In this document: in pieces, positions 61,822 through 64,000 of the stretch
Position numbering within the stretch: the first letter of the stretch is position 1
Layout: each line of letters opens with the position of its first letter
Origin: CALMUP01 sp035327305
Lineage (GTDB): Bacteria > Verrucomicrobiota > Kiritimatiellia > CAIVKH01
Reading direction: 5' to 3'
Length of the DNA: 64,000 nucleotides
Assembly: GCA_035327305.1 (NCBI GenBank)
Contig: DAOLDL010000006.1
Coordinates: 4,044-68,043, forward strand
Position numbers and translations under genes: made by a program
The notes under the pieces: generated by a model
Seen by the model: the letters and a program-made list of their open reading frames with translations, nothing else
What the model was told of the DNA's origin: nothing
The model's database searches: none

Positions 61822-62741
61822 GTCTCGAGCGATTCCAGAAAACGCTCCGCCTCGATGGCGGCCATGCACCCCGTTCCCGCGGCCGTGATCGCCTGGCGAT
61901 AATGCGGATCTTGCACATCCCCTGCGGCATATACACCGGGAATGCTGGTCTTGGTGTGCGAAGTGATCAGGTAACCGGTCTCATTCATTTCCAACTGCCC
62001 TACAAACGGCTTTGTATTGGGCTGATGACCTATCGCAACAAATAACGCCTTCACATCCAACGTGCTGACGTCCCCCGTCTTGACGTTTTTGATTTTCAAA
62101 CCGGACACTTCGTTCTTGTCCACGCCCAAAACATCCTCGACCACGGTATTCCAGATAACGTCGATTTTTTCGTGCTTCAAAACGCGGTCGGCCATGATTT
62201 TGGATGCGCGGAACTCATCGCGCCGGTGAATCAAATGCACCGTGGATGCGAACCGGGTCAGGAACAAAGCTTCCTCCATCGCGGTATCGCCGCCGCCCAC
62301 CACGGTGACCGGAACATTCCGGTAAAAAGCGCCATCGCATGTTGCGCACGATGTAACGCCTCGCCCGATCAGCTTCTGTTCCGATGGCAGACCAATGTAC
62401 TTGGCGCTGGCTCCAGTTGCGATGATGACGGTCCGACTTTCATAAACAGTTCCATCGTCAGTAATGACCTTCAGGGGTTGAGATGAAAAATCGACTTTAT
62501 CAATCAACGCATACTGGAATCGCGTTCCGAACCGTTCGGCCTGCTTGCGCATGCGGTCCATCAATTCCGTGCCATCAATACCTTCGGCAAACCCGGGAAA
62601 GTTTTCCACTTCCGTGGTTGTGGTAAGTTGTCCACCAGGCTGAAGTCCCTCGAACACAACAGGACTTAAATTGGCCCGTGCCGCATAGATGGCCGCGGTC
62701 AGACCGGCGGCTCCCGTACCCAATATGATTACTTTTTCCAT
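61818..62741 (-). CDS. trxB: Thioredoxin-disulfide reductase
   Basis: A 307-aa flavoenzyme that reduces thioredoxin with NADPH. ATG 62741 (MEKVIILGTG) is the start. FAD binding: GTGAAGLTAAIYAARA. The redox-active centre is Cys132 and Cys135 in SCATCDGAFY. NADPH binding: VVGGGDTAMEEALFLTRFA with HRRDEFRAS. The C-terminal YAAGDVQDPHYRQAITAAGT is typical. All functional elements are present and the length is normal. Confidence 0.96.
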   Translation of the reverse strand: MEKVIILGTGAAGLTAAIYAARANLSPVVFEGLQPGGQLTTTTEVENFPGFAEGIDGTELMDRMRKQAERFGTRFQYALIDKVDFSSQPLKVITDDGTVYESRTVIIATGASAKYIGLPSEQKLIGRGVTSCATCDGAFYRNVPVTVVGGGDTAMEEALFLTRFASTVHLIHRRDEFRASKIMADRVLKHEKIDVIWNTVVEDVLGVDKNEVSGLKIKNVKTGDVSTLDVKALFVAIGHQPNTKPFVGQLEMNETGYLITSHTKTSIPGVYAAGDVQDPHYRQAITAAGTGCMAAIEAERFLESLET

Positions 62742-62826
62742 GATGATAATGTACTTCCAATTCCGTGAGGCGCAAGTATGCCCACTTTTCCCGGATTGTC
62801 CATTCTCCCGTGCATGGGGCGCCGGA

Positions 62827-63306
62827 TCAGCCATTCAAGCCGGAATAATGGGAAACTGGCACTTTCACCACTACTTTCTTGACCATAACCGGCGTTTGAT
62901 CAACCCGCAGGCTCGGCATGTGTGCGTCTTCGGGAAACAACGCGACAAAGCGGCCCGGAGTCAAGGTGACGCTGATCGGCGCTACAGCGGGCGGCATGTA
63001 GAATTCCGCATCCCGCTCCGGATTGTACGGCTCGCTGATGGTTAGTGTGTGCCGGGGAAAAATTTCGATGGCTTCAACGCCACTCAACAGCACTTGAATA
63101 TCCATATACTTGCGATGTGTTTCCAGCTTGGCTTCATCACGATTTTTCGTCTGGTAGGTATCAATGCCCGCAAAGAATTCGTTCCCGGATATAATTTGCT
63201 TTCCGGTCGCGACATCGGGCGAAAGTTTTGAAAGAAATTCGAATGCCATTATCCAAGCCGGCCCCATGGGATAAACATTAAAACGATCAAGTGAATCTTC
63301 AATCAT
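62827..63306 (-). CDS. YhcH/YjgK/YiaL-family protein
   Basis: A 159-aa DUF386 (beta-galactosidase subunit beta-like/TabA) protein. LETHRKYMDIQVLLSGVEAI is the conserved HRKYxDIQ motif; RFVALFPEDAHMPSLRVDQT holds the FxPxxxHxP metal-binding motif, and VVVKVPVSHY closes it. Members act in sugar metabolism; YhcH/NanQ is a sialic acid anomerase. The sugar substrate here is unknown. It lies 85 bases upstream of trxB. Confidence 0.88.
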   Translation of the reverse strand: MIEDSLDRFNVYPMGPAWIMAFEFLSKLSPDVATGKQIISGNEFFAGIDTYQTKNRDEAKLETHRKYMDIQVLLSGVEAIEIFPRHTLTISEPYNPERDAEFYMPPAVAPISVTLTPGRFVALFPEDAHMPSLRVDQTPVMVKKVVVKVPVSHYSGLNG

Positions 63307-63444
63307 GGGGATGACATAAAGTAAATTCGCCGGTATGGAAAGAAAACATTAGCCATTGCTTCCTGAACGGCTACCCGTCACCCGTCAAAAGACAAGCAGG
63401 CGAACACTGGAATTCAACCAAACTGCATAGAATCTATCATCCCC

Positions 63445-63467
63445 CATCCGTGAAATCCGTGGTTTCC
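63445..63467. repeat. Short direct repeat in intergenic spacer
   Basis: The heptamer ATCCGTG occurs twice (63446-63452 and 63455-63461), followed by GTTTCC, in the 201-bp gap between the zf-TFIIB and YhcH genes. Nothing else was recognised in this gap. Confidence 0.4.
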
Positions 63468-63507
63468 CTATTCTTCTCACAAGGCGCAATAGATAGGGAT
63501 TGAGGTT

Positions 63508-63891
63508 CTATTTTCGCACCAGATTGAGCAGTGCGGAGAAAAAGGATCCGGTTTTGTTTTCCAGCATTTGATCCAGTTCGCGCTCGTCAAAGAAGATACC
63601 GTCGCAATGGCCGCACACATCGAGTTCGATACCTCTGCGTTGTATTTGCTGGAGTCGTTCGCGCTCGCATTTGGGACACATCCCGACAACCGTAACCAGT
63701 CGATGAGCCTCCTCCATGATTTCTTTACGCGCCTGATGAAGCAAAACGGCATTATCATGGCCAGCGCCTTTTTCCAGCATATCCAATTCGCCGGCATCCA
63801 GCCAGATACCCCCGCAATCCGGACACCTATCCACCAGGATATTATCCCGGGGAACTTTCCTCATTGTCGATTTGCATCGGAAACAATTCAT
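63508..63891 (-). CDS. Double zf-TFIIB zinc-ribbon protein
   Basis: A 127-aa protein with two zinc-ribbon modules of the zf-TFIIB family. The first is CFRCKSTMRKV paired with DRCPDCGGIWLDAGELDMLE. The second is GMCPKCERERLQQ paired with DVCGHCDGIFFDERELDQML. All eight cysteines are present, giving two four-Cys zinc sites. Between them lies a short helical linker. Function is not established for bacterial members; nucleic-acid or protein binding is probable. Monocistronic, with tRNA-Pro just upstream on the same strand. Confidence 0.88.
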   Translation of the reverse strand: MNCFRCKSTMRKVPRDNILVDRCPDCGGIWLDAGELDMLEKGAGHDNAVLLHQARKEIMEEAHRLVTVVGMCPKCERERLQQIQRRGIELDVCGHCDGIFFDERELDQMLENKTGSFFSALLNLVRK

Positions 63892-63949
63892 AACACCTCA
63901 TGGTTTACCGAACAAAACCCCGTGCGCGATACGTATCAGGAATAAAAAA

Positions 63950-64000
63950 TGGTCGGAGCGGCGAGATTTGAACTCGCGACCTCTTGCACCCCAAGCAAGC
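63950..64000 (-). tRNA. tRNA-Pro (GGG), 3' part only
   Basis: Read on the minus strand: the anticodon arm CTTGC-TTGGGGT-GCAAG with anticodon GGG, a T arm CGCGAG-TTCAAAT-CTCGC, the acceptor 3' strand CGCTCCG, discriminator A and an encoded CCA. The 5' part (D arm and acceptor 5' strand) lies beyond the window edge. Confidence 0.9.

Noticed and set aside
1..64000. CRISPR arrays, insertion sequences, prophage or integrase genes
   Set aside because: No regularly spaced repeats, transposase or integrase motifs, or attachment-site duplications were seen in the window.

Overview
The window looks like a draft or metagenome-assembled contig from a Gram-negative bacterium of the Planctomycetes-Verrucomicrobia-Chlamydiae group, most likely Verrucomicrobiota in the broad sense (Kiritimatiellae or Lentisphaeria type). 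This is inferred from an isolated pseudopilin with an H-X9-DG-like motif, a TIGR03790-type secreted protein, exosortase/EpsI proteins, an RNase HIII, and outer-membrane Wza and beta-barrel proteins. Two runs of exactly 100 N (13268-13367 and 16424-16523) are scaffold gaps of unknown true size, and genes are broken on both sides of each.

Left part (1-12427, all minus strand): an uninterrupted Mrp/Mbh-type cation/proton antiporter operon reads E, F, G, MbhD-like, MbhE-MrpB fusion, C, then three successive antiporter-like membrane subunits, the last running off the window edge. Upstream lie a PQQ-type aldose sugar dehydrogenase, a SulP anion transporter translationally coupled to phosphoenolpyruvate carboxylase, and a divergent NhaR-like LysR regulator. 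Together these suggest a sodium-linked bicarbonate uptake and anaplerotic fixation module (inference).

Centre (13.4-44.4 kb): a large exopolysaccharide locus. It opens with an intact exosortase and its EpsI partner, facing a GbsR/MarR regulator across a 38-bp palindrome. It continues on the plus strand with methyltransferases, a flippase (Wzx), a polymerase (Wzy), several glycosyltransferases, a glycosyltransferase-CapK fusion, two DUF362 proteins (one lost in a gap), WecB, a bi-domain oxidoreductase, a heparinase-like lyase, two SGNH hydrolases, a WecG/TagA transferase, a second exosortase-EpsI fusion whose three catalytic positions are all substituted, the initiating sugar-phosphate transferase and a TIGR03790 protein.

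Export arm (45.7-53.7 kb, minus strand): a proline-rich exported protein, an outer-membrane beta-barrel, a Wzc-type co-polymerase/tyrosine kinase, Wza, a second O-antigen-ligase-like protein with TPRs and a TPR membrane protein. A pseudopilin, a small lipoprotein and TatA sit between the two arms.

Right part (53.9-64 kb): mostly housekeeping genes: RNase HIII, a fumarylacetoacetate-hydrolase-family enzyme, a DEAD-box helicase / unknown 411-aa protein / YkgJ operon, TypA/BipA, a lipoprotein, thioredoxin reductase, a YhcH-family protein, a double zf-TFIIB protein and the 3' end of a tRNA-Pro. The strongest candidate for something undescribed is the catalytically dead exosortase-EpsI fusion kept beside an intact exosortase in the same locus.
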